Part shown: in pieces, positions 11,037 through 21,888 of the stretch
Layout of the letters: every line of letters starts with the position of its first letter
How positions within the stretch are numbered: the stretch's first letter is position 1
NCBI GenBank assembly: GCA_963924555.1
Contig: OZ004582.1
Location: 2,232,001-2,296,000 of the forward strand
DNA: 64,000 nt
Reading direction: 5' to 3'
DNA from: Crambe crambe
Taxonomy: Eukaryota; Porifera; Demospongiae; Poecilosclerida; Crambeidae
Position numbers and translations under genes: made by a program
Notes under the pieces: generated by a model
The model's input: only the letters and a program-made list of their open reading frames with translations
What the model was told of the DNA's origin: nothing
Databases searched by the model: none

Positions 11037-11260
11037 TCCATCAGCTTCTAGACGGCCCAAAGCTTCCTCAACTTTGCCTTTGAGTGCAAAGGGCACAGGG
11101 CGAGCTTGGGTCTGGCATTCAGGGTAACAGACAACTTTGCTGCACCATCACTGGAAGTGGACAAGTATCCCCTCCCTCGACCAGAAGATCTCTTTGCTAC
11201 CCTTGCTGGTGGGAAGAAATTCGCTACACTTGATTTATCACACGCATACGGAAGCATTAG
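11037..11260. mobile_element. Ty3/gypsy reverse-transcriptase fossil, rearranged
   Basis: Two neighbouring pieces of a gypsy-type reverse transcriptase, one on each strand. The minus-strand piece (about 11130-11037) reads ARPVPFALKGKVEEALGRL; the plus-strand piece (about 11150-11255) reads VDKYPLPRPEDLFATLAGG then FATLDLSHAY. In an intact element these would lie in one direction, so the copy was inverted or recombined after insertion. No LTRs seen. Old and broken, with a few breaks. Confidence 0.8.
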
Positions 11261-11650
11261 ATGCTGATAATGATTTTCATCTCTTTTGTCTCAACTTTAT
11301 CTTTATTCCACAGATAAACAGACACTTCATAACTTGGAGAGAAAACACCCAATGCGGTCAGAACATAACTTCTCAGCGGCCGTCGACAATCACTGGACTG
11401 GACTGATACATACAAGATGAAGAAAATAGGATTCTTAAATGGTGTTGAGGTGGCTACCTCAGCAAGAAACCTAGCCAGAGGTTTGTCTGCTGTAGTAGCT
11501 TGATAAGGCTATAAAATTCGCACCTCGAGATTGGGCTTTCCAATTTGCTCTGTTCCTGCTGACACTCCATGGGAAAGTCCTGACTTTCAAATTTAGACTC
11601 AGCTTTGCTACATATGCAAGATCCAAATTTCATTATGCACTTATACCTAT
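11261..11650. other. Spacer, nothing recognised
   Basis: No motif-bearing frame on either strand. Confidence 0.4.
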
Positions 11651-11652
11651 AC

Positions 11653-12296
11653 TTACATCACAAAAAACTTTTTTTGAGAGGGGGACATCTTGTACCACTT
11701 GCTTTCTGGAACTTCCAAGTGTTTGTATTCTGACTTGAACTGGTACTTTCCTGTACATATTACTGCCTTTTCTATCTCCCTTTCTTGGTCATCAATGACC
11801 TGTTTTAACTCGTCAACAAATTCAACCAGCTGATTACGCTTGTAGTCCACCTTATTTTTTACTATAAAGTTAGCAGTTTCACTGGCATTGGTAGTGAAGG
11901 AATCAGGAGGACATCCAAGGCCTGCAAAACCAGTCGTAAAAACCATGTTGAATGGCATGTAGGTCTTCCAAATCTTCCCGATGTGGTTTTTGCAGTCAAC
12001 CAGGCCCTCACAAAAACTGAACCCTTTTGACAACCCATGACATCATCAAGAATTTCAACAATCACACTTGAAGGAAATCCACGTTCTTGTAATTCCCTTT
12101 TAAGATTTCGCCTGAAATGGATGAAACATGTAAGATGACTTACGTAACGAAACTCGTGTGCAAAACCATCTGATAAAGCTTTTTCGCCATCAGTACCAAA
12201 AGCACGCAACCAATGACCACTTGGAATCAATGGCTGATTTTTGATATACAACTTCTTATACTTATTGCCATAAAAATTACATTTAGTTTTTGTCAA
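11653..12296 (-). pseudogene. MULE-like transposase fragment
   Basis: On the minus strand the first part (about 12296-12020) contains GHWLRAFGTDGEKALSDGF and SHLTCFIHFRRNLKREL, a MULE-style DDE segment with the TDGE aspartate/glutamate block and conserved CFxHxxRN. The second part (about 12030-11655) contains NASETANFIVKNKVDYKRNQ and a helical stretch ending KWYKMSPSQKKFF. The two parts lie in different frames that overlap near 12020-12033, so there is a frame slip there. Neither end of the element is visible. I recall close relatives in corals and sponges; the exact superfamily is uncertain. Confidence 0.65.
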
Positions 12297-13249
12297 TTCA
12301 CATTTTACTTTTCAATTTATCCATATAGGATCTTGTGTCCTGCACATTCTGTACTAGCTATAAACTAAAGCAAAATGTAACTTTTTAGACCTTATCAAGT
12401 AGTCGCCATATCAATGACTTGTTCACTATTCATGCTAGCATGGATTTTAATGTGCCAAAGCAGCAGCTGCTATCTGTTATTTTAGCGCGGTAGTGTTTGT
12501 GGTTAATTAGTGCTTGTACTAGCGCATGCCTTGGTTAGTATGTGCCACCACCCTTAACAAGCGCTGTGGAGAACAGTTCCCAAGAGTAGCACGTCGGCAG
12601 TGCTCGGCCACTAAAGATAAAATTAAGTCCGAGTTTCGAGTCATCCTTCACACATCTGATTCCCATGAGGATCATCTGCAGACATTCGAAGATCCCGCAG
12701 AAGATTTCAATTTACGTTCCTGTATGACGAGGAAAGGGTTCCAATTTTCTCTTGAAATATTTATTTTAGGTCAGAACTTAAATACTTTGACTTCACATCT
12801 GGTTCGCTAGTGCCTGATGAAAGTGAAGTTTGATTTCGAGAAGCTGGGCATCATTTAGAAAATTAATTGAGAGAGTGTGATAAATGTTGATATAGTTTCG
12901 AAGTGAGTTGGCTAGCCTCTTGAAATAAAAATGCTTTGACTTGTATCTAATATATTCAGTTGCACTGGACATTGGCTTCACAAGATATTGATACTGAGGA
13001 AGAGGCTGATGAGCTGTTGGAAGAAATGATTCATAAATGGATTACTGTTTGAGGATTTGCAATTGCAACTTCATGGATGGAAGCATACAAAACAGCTAAT
13101 CAACAAACCACAAAAAGTCTACTTCACTCTGAAAGCATTTATCGTAAAACACATCACAGCACACAAAATATCTAACCAGTGAATTTACTCCTTTTTTTTT
13201 TCTTTTTTTTTTTGGATCGATTTCTCTTTCTCAATAGATCCTTGCACTC
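12297..13249. other. Spacer with one faint coding fragment
   Basis: A plus-strand stretch at about 12981-13140 reads DIDTEEEADELLEEMIHKWI.. with a later SWMEAYKTANQ, which resembles part of an unnamed transposon protein family but has a stop and cannot be named. A T-rich tract lies at 13190-13213. The rest shows nothing. Confidence 0.3.
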
Positions 13250-13574
13250 TTCCTTAACAGTGTTTGGTTCCGACCCTTTGGCTGGCCTTAATGATTTAAA
13301 AAGAATCCGTCAGAAGGCCATGGAAGAAAGTGTCCCATCTCCAGAAGAACTTTTTAGTACTGTTGTCAATGGCATGGATGTTCCTTTTAGTAGTATATAA
13401 TTAAATATTTTTATGATATATAGGTTGCTGAGGACATTACAGATATGAAGGGTCACACCAACCACACTCGAGAACTTATGCGTCATATTGAGTGCAAAGT
13501 CTGCAAAAGCATTCCAAATTAACCAGTTTTAGCCTTATGTTGTGGCCAGGTAGTTGGATGCCGTTCTTGTTTTG
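13250..13574 (+). pseudogene. RING-like zinc-binding fragment, two exons
   Basis: Plus strand: an exon with SDPLAGLNDLKRIRQKAMEE ends near 13393 and is followed by a very short AT-rich GT..AG interval and a second exon (about 13425-13574) carrying CKVCKSIPN, PVLALCCG and GCRSCFE, a C-x2-C / C-C / C-x2-C arrangement like a degenerate RING. A stop follows CKSIPN (TAA at about 13519). The exon ends at a strong GTAAGT donor. I recall the CxVCK..P..CC..VGC..C pattern from unnamed sponge and coral proteins. Function unknown. Confidence 0.4.
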
Positions 13575-14062
13575 AGTAAGTCCATGGACCTGTGGCTGTG
13601 AACATTAGGAATTATTACCTGATTGATTGTATAATCAATTTTGTTACCTATTACCAGATTCATATGCAGCGAACAATTGTTAAGATGTCAGATAATGTCT
13701 TTATGCCATGCTCATGGATCATGATTTTTGATGCAATGATAATGAATGTCTATGGTGATAGCAGTGTTCATGATAGCCAATTGTGCCATTGTGTGGTTCT
13801 CTATGATGCTAGCTGCTGCACAGTCTTTTTTTACCTCACACCTGCAAAGTGCCATTATGATAGAACATAAGAATAATGTATATACAGCTTCATAGAGCAT
13901 GCACTAATCTACTATGGCCGTGGTGACAGGTATCATGCTCCACCTTGATCTCAAACACATTTTCATGAAAGATGAAACACAAGTTTCAATTTTTCCATCA
14001 ACAAAGTTAGGTTAAAAATACATTGGACCAAAAGTACACAGACCCTTTCAGCCCATCGAGTC
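13575..14062. other. Spacer, nothing recognised
   Basis: Two opposing frames (13592-13870 plus, 13900-13712 minus) carry no motif. Confidence 0.4.
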
Positions 14063-14510
14063 TTACACAAACCAACTAAATACTTTTTTTTGGTAGTTGC
14101 ACCCTTGATATCTCAAAAATTTCTGCCTTTTAGGTGAATTGTGAAAAAACAGGAATGTAGAATTGATCCCATCAATCATATTTCTTACCTCAGGTAGCTG
14201 GCAAGTTGCAGCAATACTCAAATTAAGAACATGGCTACGACAGTGTGTGTAAACTGCGAGTGGTGCCAATTCAGGAATAACACCAGATATATTTGAAGAC
14301 ATAGCTGAAGCACCATCATAAGCTTGGCCTCTGGCCTTCAAATCTATTTCCTTGGCTTTGGTGGTAATTTTGTAGCATCCCAAGACACATAACGTAAGCA
14401 TATTGACAAAATTTCTTTATTAGAATGTGTTTCAGTGACTTCGTCCAGAGAAGAACAATGGAAGATGACACCTTTTCACGAATTATCACCAATAATACCA
14501 ATAATATCAT
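14063..14510 (-). pseudogene. hAT transposase, DUF4371-type central domain
   Basis: Minus strand: SLDEVTETHSNKEILSICLRYV (two short segments around 14440-14390) leads to KARGQAYDGASAMSSNISGV (about 14341-14280), then YTHCRSHVLNLSIAATCQ and STFLFFHNSPKRQKFL. GQxYDGAxxMSS and HCxxHxLNL are hallmarks of the ZMYM/DUF4371 hAT group; the D of YDGA is a catalytic residue. The first part lies in another frame, so at least one slip and a stop are present. It faces the plus-strand hAT C-terminus that starts at 14590, so these are different insertions or an inverted rearrangement. Confidence 0.85.
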
Positions 14511-14589
14511 TTTGAATCATCTTGGAAACATAAAGTGCATTCTTCTTTCCATACTGAAGATGATTCTTTAAATCATCATCATACTCGGC

Positions 14590-15214
14590 CTGAGAGCCAA
14601 TATAGAGAAGGAGCATGAAGAGTGGTTTAAGGAAGCAGAACAACAAGCAGAAATACTTGAAACTGAGATGGCTTCACCTAGAGACACAGGGCCAACAATG
14701 TAGCTACAAATGCTCTTGAATATTACACAGGAGTAACTTCAGAGTTTAATGATTTTGTGATGATAATCAAGTTGATTTGAGGCTGTTCAAATTTTTCCCA
14801 GCTCACTTTCATGCTGAAGAAGGCCCTGTTGATTATGATGAGATAGTAAGTGATCTGTTGTACTGGGAGACTGATCCAGCTTCTTTGAAGAATGAAGTCA
14901 AGGATTGGTATGATAGATGGAAGAATGCTCCAGCTAGTGATATTCCCACTAATCTTACTAGCTGTGAAGCTTCTCAACTGCAATGAACCATTTACAATCC
15001 CATGACAGAAGGACGTTTAGCTGCATTGACTCCGATGAACACAGTTGAAATTTGTCTGAGACAAGTAGTTAATAGGTTTATAATGCAGCACAAAAGACGA
15101 TTATTCCAAACTTCCATACTTTTTTGATTATTGACTATTAATATTCATTTGTGTTTGTTCTCTAGGAGGGGCATGTTGGACCCCGCCCTTTCAAGATTGC
15201 TGGATCTGCCCCTG
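14590..15214 (+). pseudogene. hAT transposase C-terminal third with 3' terminal inverted repeat
   Basis: Plus strand: LLYWETDPASLKNEVKDWYD at about 14850-14910 and DIPTNLTSCEAS, then after a stop EGRLAALTPMNTVEI and VVNRFIMQHKRRLF near 15010-15105, the usual end of hAT transposases. The element end is the inverted CTGGATCTGCCCCTG at 15200-15214, matching the family terminus at 5936 and 16167. The expected 5' part on this strand is missing or displaced. Confidence 0.7.
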
Positions 15215-16166
15215 CTCAGTAGAGGTCAACTTCAGCCTTCTGGGTCCTCGGCTCACTCTTCAGCCTTTCTAAACTGGCTCTTTTCAGAGCCACCAAAAGC
15301 GAGAGACTTTATCCTTCCATAGTTAGCTAGACACGGGTGGGGCTGCCGCGAAAAAAAAAGCTATGCAAGGGGGTGTGTGCCTGATTTTGGGCCCATATGT
15401 TGCATGCAGCTACCAATAGGTAAGCCAAATAAATAGAAAAGTAAAGTAGAAATGGAAAAAAGCTTCTGTAATCTTGTAGAGAGAAATAGTTATTAGTAGC
15501 TTGATTATGAAATGCGCTCATATCTTGGGTAAGAATTGTCCCTCCTCCTTCATATTTGCTTACCTTTAAGCTATCTCTATTAACAAAGGCAGGAATTGAA
15601 CCTACTCCTCCGGGGCATGAGCCCGGCAACCTTCCTAGATCCACTCTGTAAACCTTATTCTCAGTAACTTTCTTTAGATCCAATTGAACCACCCCTACCG
15701 TAGCTGCAAAAAAAGCTGTTAAAGCCCGATTTGGTACCTAGTAAGACTGCAGAGTTAAAAAAACCTTTTTTGAAAGTAGTTTTTGAGTTAGTCTTTCCTT
15801 CGCAACCGTGTGTCGGCGTATGTGCCTCCACCCTTAACTGCACCATTACCTATTTTGTTGTTTATAATTGTTCTTGTTACATAAATCTTAGTCCTGAAGA
15901 GTTGTGGATAGCATTTGGTATTGGATCTAATTTCCATTATATACCAGTCCACAAAGTAGCTGCTGCAATCAGTGTATTAAAACTACTTACGTTAACTTAC
16001 ATTAATACATTCTGTCAATTTGTTTATTAAGTACTGCAAACCTTCAGCAGCATCCTGTTGTGCAGAACCAACTAGGCTACTCTTGAGCATGGACTAGAAG
16101 AAAAATTGTTTAAGTAATAATGTAGAAAATTAATAACGATTTCAGATTTTGTCACCTTTACATGTC
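15215..16166. other. Spacer between hAT ends, contains a tRNA-like segment
   Basis: No protein motif. Frames on both strands at 15327-15846 are by-products. The only structured piece I see is the tRNA-like fold at 15581-15659. Confidence 0.4.
15581..15659 (-). tRNA. tRNA-like sequence with CAT anticodon loop (pseudo-tRNA or SINE head)
   Basis: On the minus strand the acceptor arms AATAAGG (15659-15653) and CTTTGTT (15588-15582) pair in all seven positions with two G-T wobbles. The anticodon stem CCGGG/CCCGG encloses a 7-base loop CTCATGC, giving anticodon CAT. The T arm is GTAGG-TTCAATT-CCTGC, and GGTTCAATTCC matches a B box. The D-arm region is 26 bases, too long for a standard tRNA, and the variable loop is only 4 bases. 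The CCGGGCTCATG..CCGG anticodon arm looks more like an organellar or initiator Met tRNA than a nuclear elongator. It could be an organelle-derived pseudogene, the head of a tRNA-type SINE, or chance. Confidence 0.4.
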
Positions 16167-17890
16167 CAGGGGTGGATCCAGGACTTATAAAAGGGGGTGG
16201 GCAAATTTATGATTGGGGACCAAAGATATTTTTATTGAATTGAAAAGAGCAGACTGAAGCTACAGTACGCCACGCATACTTTTCTGAAGCCCTTCTGTAC
16301 AGCATCTGACACATGTAGGAGTAGGCGAGTGTCCGCTTCTTCGTGAGAGCAAGGAACGAGGTTTGCATCGACTATGGAGCTCAAAACATCATTTCCATGA
16401 GCTGTATAGACACTTTTGCCTTCATCTGTTGAGAGGCTTTTGACATGTGCAAAAAGCCTGAACAACTCTGTTTTGTTTTCATCCACACGTAGAAAGTCCT
16501 TCCAGTTCTGTGGGATTGCTGTTGTTGGAGCTACCCTTCCTTGCCCCTCTTCTGCCTGGTTGCACTCTTCAAGCTGTCTTCAATGTACATATCCCAGACA
16601 ATGTCCACTCATTCAACAATCATCTGGACAATAGCTGCACCATCAAAGAACTTGGCATTGACTACAGGGGCATTCGTTTCTTGCAACTGAAGACAGTGCA
16701 GGAGGTCTGACTTAGTACCAAGTCTAATTTTGTCCCCCAGTGATAATGATGGTGGAGTATTCTGATTCTCATGCTTGAAGAAGTATCAAGATCACCATTC
16801 CTTGTTTGACAAGCAATGTATAGTTGTTTGTCAGACATGCGTGGTCAGTGCTACGATGGCGCTTCCAACATGTCTGGTGCTCGTTCTGGCTGCAAAGCTA
16901 TTGTTCAGCAATCTGCCCCATTAGCAATGTATTATCATTGTGCCTCACATCAACTAAACTTGGCGGTTATTTCAGCTTGCACAATGCAGGCGTTCAAAAA
17001 TGCAGTCTTACATCGAAGAATTGCCCACTTCTTCAACTATTCAGCTAAAAGGCAATGTCTACTGGAAATGCATAGACATGCTCAATTCAACACCATGAGG
17101 TAAAAGGTTGAAAGATGCATGTAAAACACGCTAGGTAGAACATATTGAGTCTTATGCCAGTTTGTGCCTGCTGTAAATGCATGTCTTGATGCAATGGTTC
17201 ATCCTGCACTGGATGCAGATTTGGGGTTAGATTGGAGCTGGGATGGGGAAACGATCAAATGGGTTCTCTATCAACTGCAGTCCTCTCTTTTTCTTGTTGC
17301 ATTATTGGAGGTGACATCATTAGGCAAAAAGTTGCATGGAGATGATTTTGAGATACAAAAACCCAGAGTTACCACTCGTATGGCACATCGAGGAAACCCA
17401 TCAATGGGCAATGCAACAGGATAGTGATGTACAATGAGTTTCTCTCTCATAGTGTGTAAAGCTTCTAGATGATGATGTTGTAGTTCCAACTGAGCTTGCT
17501 GAAGCAGTTAACCTTTATGACATTGACCTGCCAAACCCATCAATGTTTTCAATATGGTATAGTGATTGGATTAGGAAGTGGGAAAGTGCTTTGAACAGCT
17601 CTTCAGGTAGCTTGTCTAATATCCCTGATAGACTGATTGATTCATTCAAGCAGTGCAGTGCAGTGCAATGACATACCCAAATTTACATGCCTTGATTAGA
17701 ATTGCTCTCACTCTTCCAATCATGATCGCTGAAATACCAAATACCTAGTTGCCATGACATAACGTAGCTCAGCTGTCTTTCGAGCGAGTGTGGTGTATTT
17801 CTTGACTTCCAAAGCGTAACTTGACAATTTTTGAGATAAGTTACTAGCTATCTATAGCTAACCTTTGAGATAAGTTAGTTAGCTATCTAG
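16167..17890 (+). pseudogene. hAT transposase element, 5' terminus and DUF4371-type coding relic
   Basis: The left terminus CAGGGGTGGATCCAGGA lies at 16167-16183. Plus-strand coding starts to be recognisable near 16840 with RGQCYDGASNMSG, then MYYHCASHQLNL, FFNYSAKRQCLLEM, a second exon-like part from 17164 with SSLFLVALLEVTS and KLHGDDFEIQK, and the C-terminal LPNPSMFSIWYSDWIRKWES near 17528-17585. The order matches ZMYM/DUF4371 hAT transposases. Several frame changes separate the pieces, and the right terminus was not found. A minus-strand fragment of another family lies inside (16240-16715). Confidence 0.75.
16240..16715 (-). pseudogene. Fragment of unnamed family with HEEADTRLLLH motif
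   Basis: Minus strand: NAKFFDGAAIVQMI (about 16660-16620), PQNWKDFLRVDENKTELF (about 16510-16460), VYTAHGNDVL and CSHEEADTRLLLHVSDA (about 16345-16290), KGFRKV. I recall this exact order from an uncharacterised family abundant in corals and sponges, in which the HEEADTR stretch precedes a DTDV-type acidic block, suggesting a nuclease-like fold; that block is absent here. At least one stop and a gap occur. Function not assigned. Confidence 0.5.
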
Positions 17891-18804
17891 CTAGCTATAT
17901 GCTGCAAAATGAATACTTTGGTCACAGAATTTGCCAAGGCTAATCCCAGGAGGATCAAGCTCCCATTCATGCTAGCTGATAATGATAATCAGGAAACCTG
18001 AAACTAAAGTGTAATAATTTATTTATAATTCACATTTTATTTCTTGTGTTTTTGTTTCTTGTGTCTTGTATATTCAATACCCGTACCTTCAAAGTAGCCA
18101 TCTCGATAGTGATCTTCTCTAAGGGTAGAAGGCCAGCTCCATTGAATTTGAACTTGACGTATTGAACAGTGGATTGGACAAGAATCATAGAATTTTTAGC
18201 CACCGAGTGTGCACTCTCCAGCAATAGACCAGTGATTGCAGCAGGTGGAATTACTGTGTTTTGGATATTGGCATACCAGGCAGACTATTTCTCTCTTTAT
18301 GAAGAGCTTCCATCACCTGTTTCAGCCACCCCATCTCGTCCTTTTTAGCTTCTGTGAAGGTTGCGAAGTAAGCAGGTTTCACGAGACCTTGGACAGAAAA
18401 ACTCCTTGGTCTTCAGTGCGGCTGGTAGGATGTTCATGTAGCTTGTTGGTAGGGGAGCAATTGACTTGGTGGAAGAAGATGATTCATTGCACCACGATTA
18501 TGTCCTTCAGACTGCTGAATTCCAGTACCATGAAGAGCATGGATTATAGTCTATTGTTAACTGCTGCAGAAGTGAAACTGCACTACGCATCTTCGTTCAC
18601 AGACCCCATTGCCAATATCAGTAGTGAGCTGCAAAAGACAGTCATAAGACACACATATTCCGAGGTTAAACAGAGGTTTTCGCTGCGTATAATGGCATGA
18701 ATTTTCTGTGCAACAAAGATAGGCAGTGGTGTTTCTCTCTCATGACTGAATTCCTCGTACATGTTTCATACAGTTAAACATCAAAAGTTGGGATATAGAA
18801 AGAC
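17891..18804. other. Spacer with one long unrecognised frame
   Basis: A 154-codon plus frame (18236-18700) has no domain I recognise. Other frames over the same stretch look equally protein-like in patches (for example IDLVEEDDSLHHDYVLQTAE near 18452-18512), which suggests a decayed gene with frame shifts rather than the long frame itself. Function unknown. Confidence 0.3.
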
Positions 18805-19143
18805 CAGCTGTGACCGGCTCCAGGAAAACCCTCCGTCCGGTGCTTATAATTAATTTTTCTATACGCCGTGCTAAAAAAAATTGTCGAAATTTATGAAAAC
18901 TATTTATAACACACCAAGTGATAAAACAACCTTTCTTGTATACTATGTCGTATTATAAGCGTCGCTGATACTCTATAATGGCGAGAATCTAAAACATACA
19001 GCCATGTCAACGTTCCAGGCTTCCTTGAAGTCTGTTTTACGGAGGCCGTCGCCAAGGACGCTTGGCGGCACCAAATACCCGCCAAAACTTTGATGCCAGC
19101 CTCTTTGTGAACAGCTCCAGCTTCTTTCTTCTTTCTCTGAACA

Positions 19144-21643
19144 ATGGCTGATCAGATCGCACAGGGTCTCAACAGACTTTCAAGAAATGGGTGCGACTTT
19201 CTCTCTAGTGAAGACTGCTCCGCCCTAATGGAATTCATGGGCGAGTATCTGGAAGAGGAAGAGCAGGAACTTCCTGACAATGATGAGGAATATACCGACA
19301 TCAACGACGGTATAGTCAACGAATGCAATAATAATAATAAACAAAGAAAGTATTACTAGCTAGCTATATTAATAGCTCTAGGTCTTGGAGCTGTAGCAGC
19401 CAGAATTTCTCAGGTAGAGAGAGAGGTGGAGTCTGCAGTTGGAGAGGAGGAGGATGTGCCATTTTTCACAGACAGGGAGGCTTTAGTTAGACATTTCACC
19501 CCTTCACCCGCTGCGTGAGGAGCAGCTGCAGCCAGAGCAGCCCCCAACTACACCAGTGACAGTCTAGCCATCATTAACACCAGCTTTTCGGCAGGACCAG
19601 TGTGAAAGCAGCTTGGTAAAAAAGAAAAGAAATGTTTACAATAATAAAAAAAACAACAATAACATTCTTTTTACTCGTACTATCAGGAGGAAGATTCTGA
19701 CCCCAAACTCACCAAGTTCTGGTCTAGTGGGTGTAGTTGCAAGTTGTACAGTGGGTCACCATGTTACATGCACTAGGAGCAAGAACTCACAAGCCACATA
19801 CGAATAGAGTCAGGCCCATCTGCTCTTATTACCATCAAGGCTGGCAGATCTGTAGAAATTGGTATGTGAAATTAAAATTAATGTTCGCTGTGCTATATAT
19901 ATTCACCTTGGCTTAGGCTTGGATCGACTCAAAAACATCAAGTCCCACTACCTGGCAACAGGTCTGACGGCCAGGGTTCATAAAAACACAAAGCGGCTCC
20001 CCAAGAATACCCTTAGCTTTGTAACTTCCAAGAAGGTCACTTACTTGTGCTGTATAACAATGGCTGACATTCCTCCCTTATTAGGCTGTCTGGGTCGAGT
20101 ATAAGCTCTCCTGTCTTGACACCGGCCTCAGAGCTGCAAAATACTCCACATTCTGCAAGGCATGGAGGAAGCTGCTGCCATTTATTACAGTAATGAAACC
20201 CATGTCTGACCTCTGCTGGGTCTGCCAGCAGAACAGCGTGGCGATCATGCGGGCAGCCAATTCTCCGGAGGCGCTCAAGTCGGAGGTGAGAATCACTAAA
20301 AAGATGTCAAAATTATTAGACAGTGATACTACAGACAGTGATGAAGGCACAAGCTCACTTGGATGTAGCTGTGAAAGTTCGCAGCTGTTACCAGGGGCAG
20401 ATAGATGACGCCAAAGCTTCCATCAAGGCCACCTTCACAGTTGATGGTACGCTCACCATCCCCCCTGTCTCAGACCCATGAGTCATGCACAACTGAAAGT
20501 GCATTTCAGTTTTGACATAGCTCAACAAGTACGTTATAATCTGAAAACATTACCTGGCTCAACTTGACTTTGTACGTAGGTGCATTATCCCTCTGATCCC
20601 CAGCAACCTGGGCCGATGTATTTCCTCACACCCAGAAAGTGTGCCACCTTTGGTGTCTGTTGTGAGGCCATCCCTAGGCAGGTAAGAATAGTGTGCTTTA
20701 AATAGAATGATAGTGCAGTGAAAAAAATAGTGGATACGTATTAAAAATCTCCATTCTTCAGGTGAACTATTTGATTGACGAGGCAGTAAATACAGGAAAG
20801 GGGTCAAATACTATTATCAGCATGTTGGGGAGAACTCCCTCCTCTTACATGCTGACAATTGCTCGGGCCAAAACAAAAATCGTTATGTGCTTGAGTACTT
20901 GGCATGGCGAGTTTTGTCTGGGCTGCATGAGGAGGTTGAGCTCTCCTTCTTGATTGTAGGTCATACAAAATTTTCACCTGATTGGTGCTTTGGCCTCTTT
21001 AAACGGGCATTTCGGAGAATTAAGGTAAGATGTTTATTACCTTGCCACAACAGAATGATTATTACATTATACAGGTTGGGTGTCTGGAAGATATCGCTAG
21101 GGTGTGCGAGACTTCTGCCGAAGTCAATTACAGTCAGCTAGTGGGAAAACACGATGGCACACCCATAGTCCCTACATATGACTGGCAAACTTACCTCCGG
21201 CCATTCTTTAAATCTGACCCCTTCAAGGGTATCAAGAAGCTTTGATCTCCTTCACCTCGCTGTCAGAGCTTGTTTGCACAAAGCACACTCCTGGCTTGGA
21301 CCTGGTGAAGCGCATGTGGTGAAGCAACAAGTTTTTGAGAGAGGGAGAGTCATGGAAGCCATCAGGATCTGAGCTTCCACCAGTTATTCCACCTGAGGGG
21401 CTATCATTGGAGAGGAAACATTATCTCTTCGAAAAAATTAGAGAATTTTGTCCCCGAGAATGCCAGGACCTGGTTTGTCCCGATCCTGCCACCCTTCATC
21501 CTACTTCCTCTGTTACTCCACCTCCACCTCATCCAGTTGTACCACAATCTGGCCCTCCACTACCAGTTTCAACCTCATCACCTACCCAAATTTACTCTAA
21601 CCCACCTCCATCTAAAAAACCTAGAAAGAAAAGGGAAAAATAG
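19144..21643 (+). pseudogene. Element A protein: DDE-like transposase candidate (DUF7869-like core)
   Basis: Start ATGGCTGATCAG at 19144 opens an acidic N-terminus (EEEEQELPDNDEEY). Recognisable in order: LKNIKSHYLATGLTARVHKN..RLPKNTL (about 19935-20015), FITVMKPMSDLCWVCQQNS (about 20180-20235), FDIAQQ then HYPSDPQQPGPMYFLTPRKC, CCEAIPRQ, LHADNCSGQNKNRYVLEYL (about 20845-20905), FLIVGHTKFSPDWCFGLFKR (about 20948-21005), and a proline-rich basic tail ending KKPRKKREK with TAG at 21641. HADN..GQNKN and GHTK..D are typical of a putative RNase H-fold transposase core. Introns 20529-20579, 20682-20761 and 21025-21074 (51, 80, 50 bp) have good GT..AG ends. Some frame slips occur (near 19370-19900, 20060, 20800). 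A relative lies at 54230-54780. Confidence 0.65.
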
Positions 21644-21888
21644 CTAGTTATCTTGGAAATCTATCATCAATAATCTCTAATAATCAACAAAATACTGGCC
21701 TACAAGATCTTATACTCAGCTGTGGACCCCTAAACAGCAAAAGAGCAGCCACTAAAGTTTCTTTCCCAATAAAACTGCTTGTATTACCACCCCCTTCTGG
21801 CTGTTTGTTATTCTAGCTGTAGTAACATCAAGGTTAGCCCTCCCCCCATCTTTTAGCCACCTTTAGCGCGCTAAGTAGCTATAACTTA

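Noticed and set aside
5936-15214. A single 9-kb hAT element bounded by the ends at 5936 and 15214
   Set aside because: The flanking 8-bp sequences differ and transposase pieces between them lie on both strands and belong to more than one copy.
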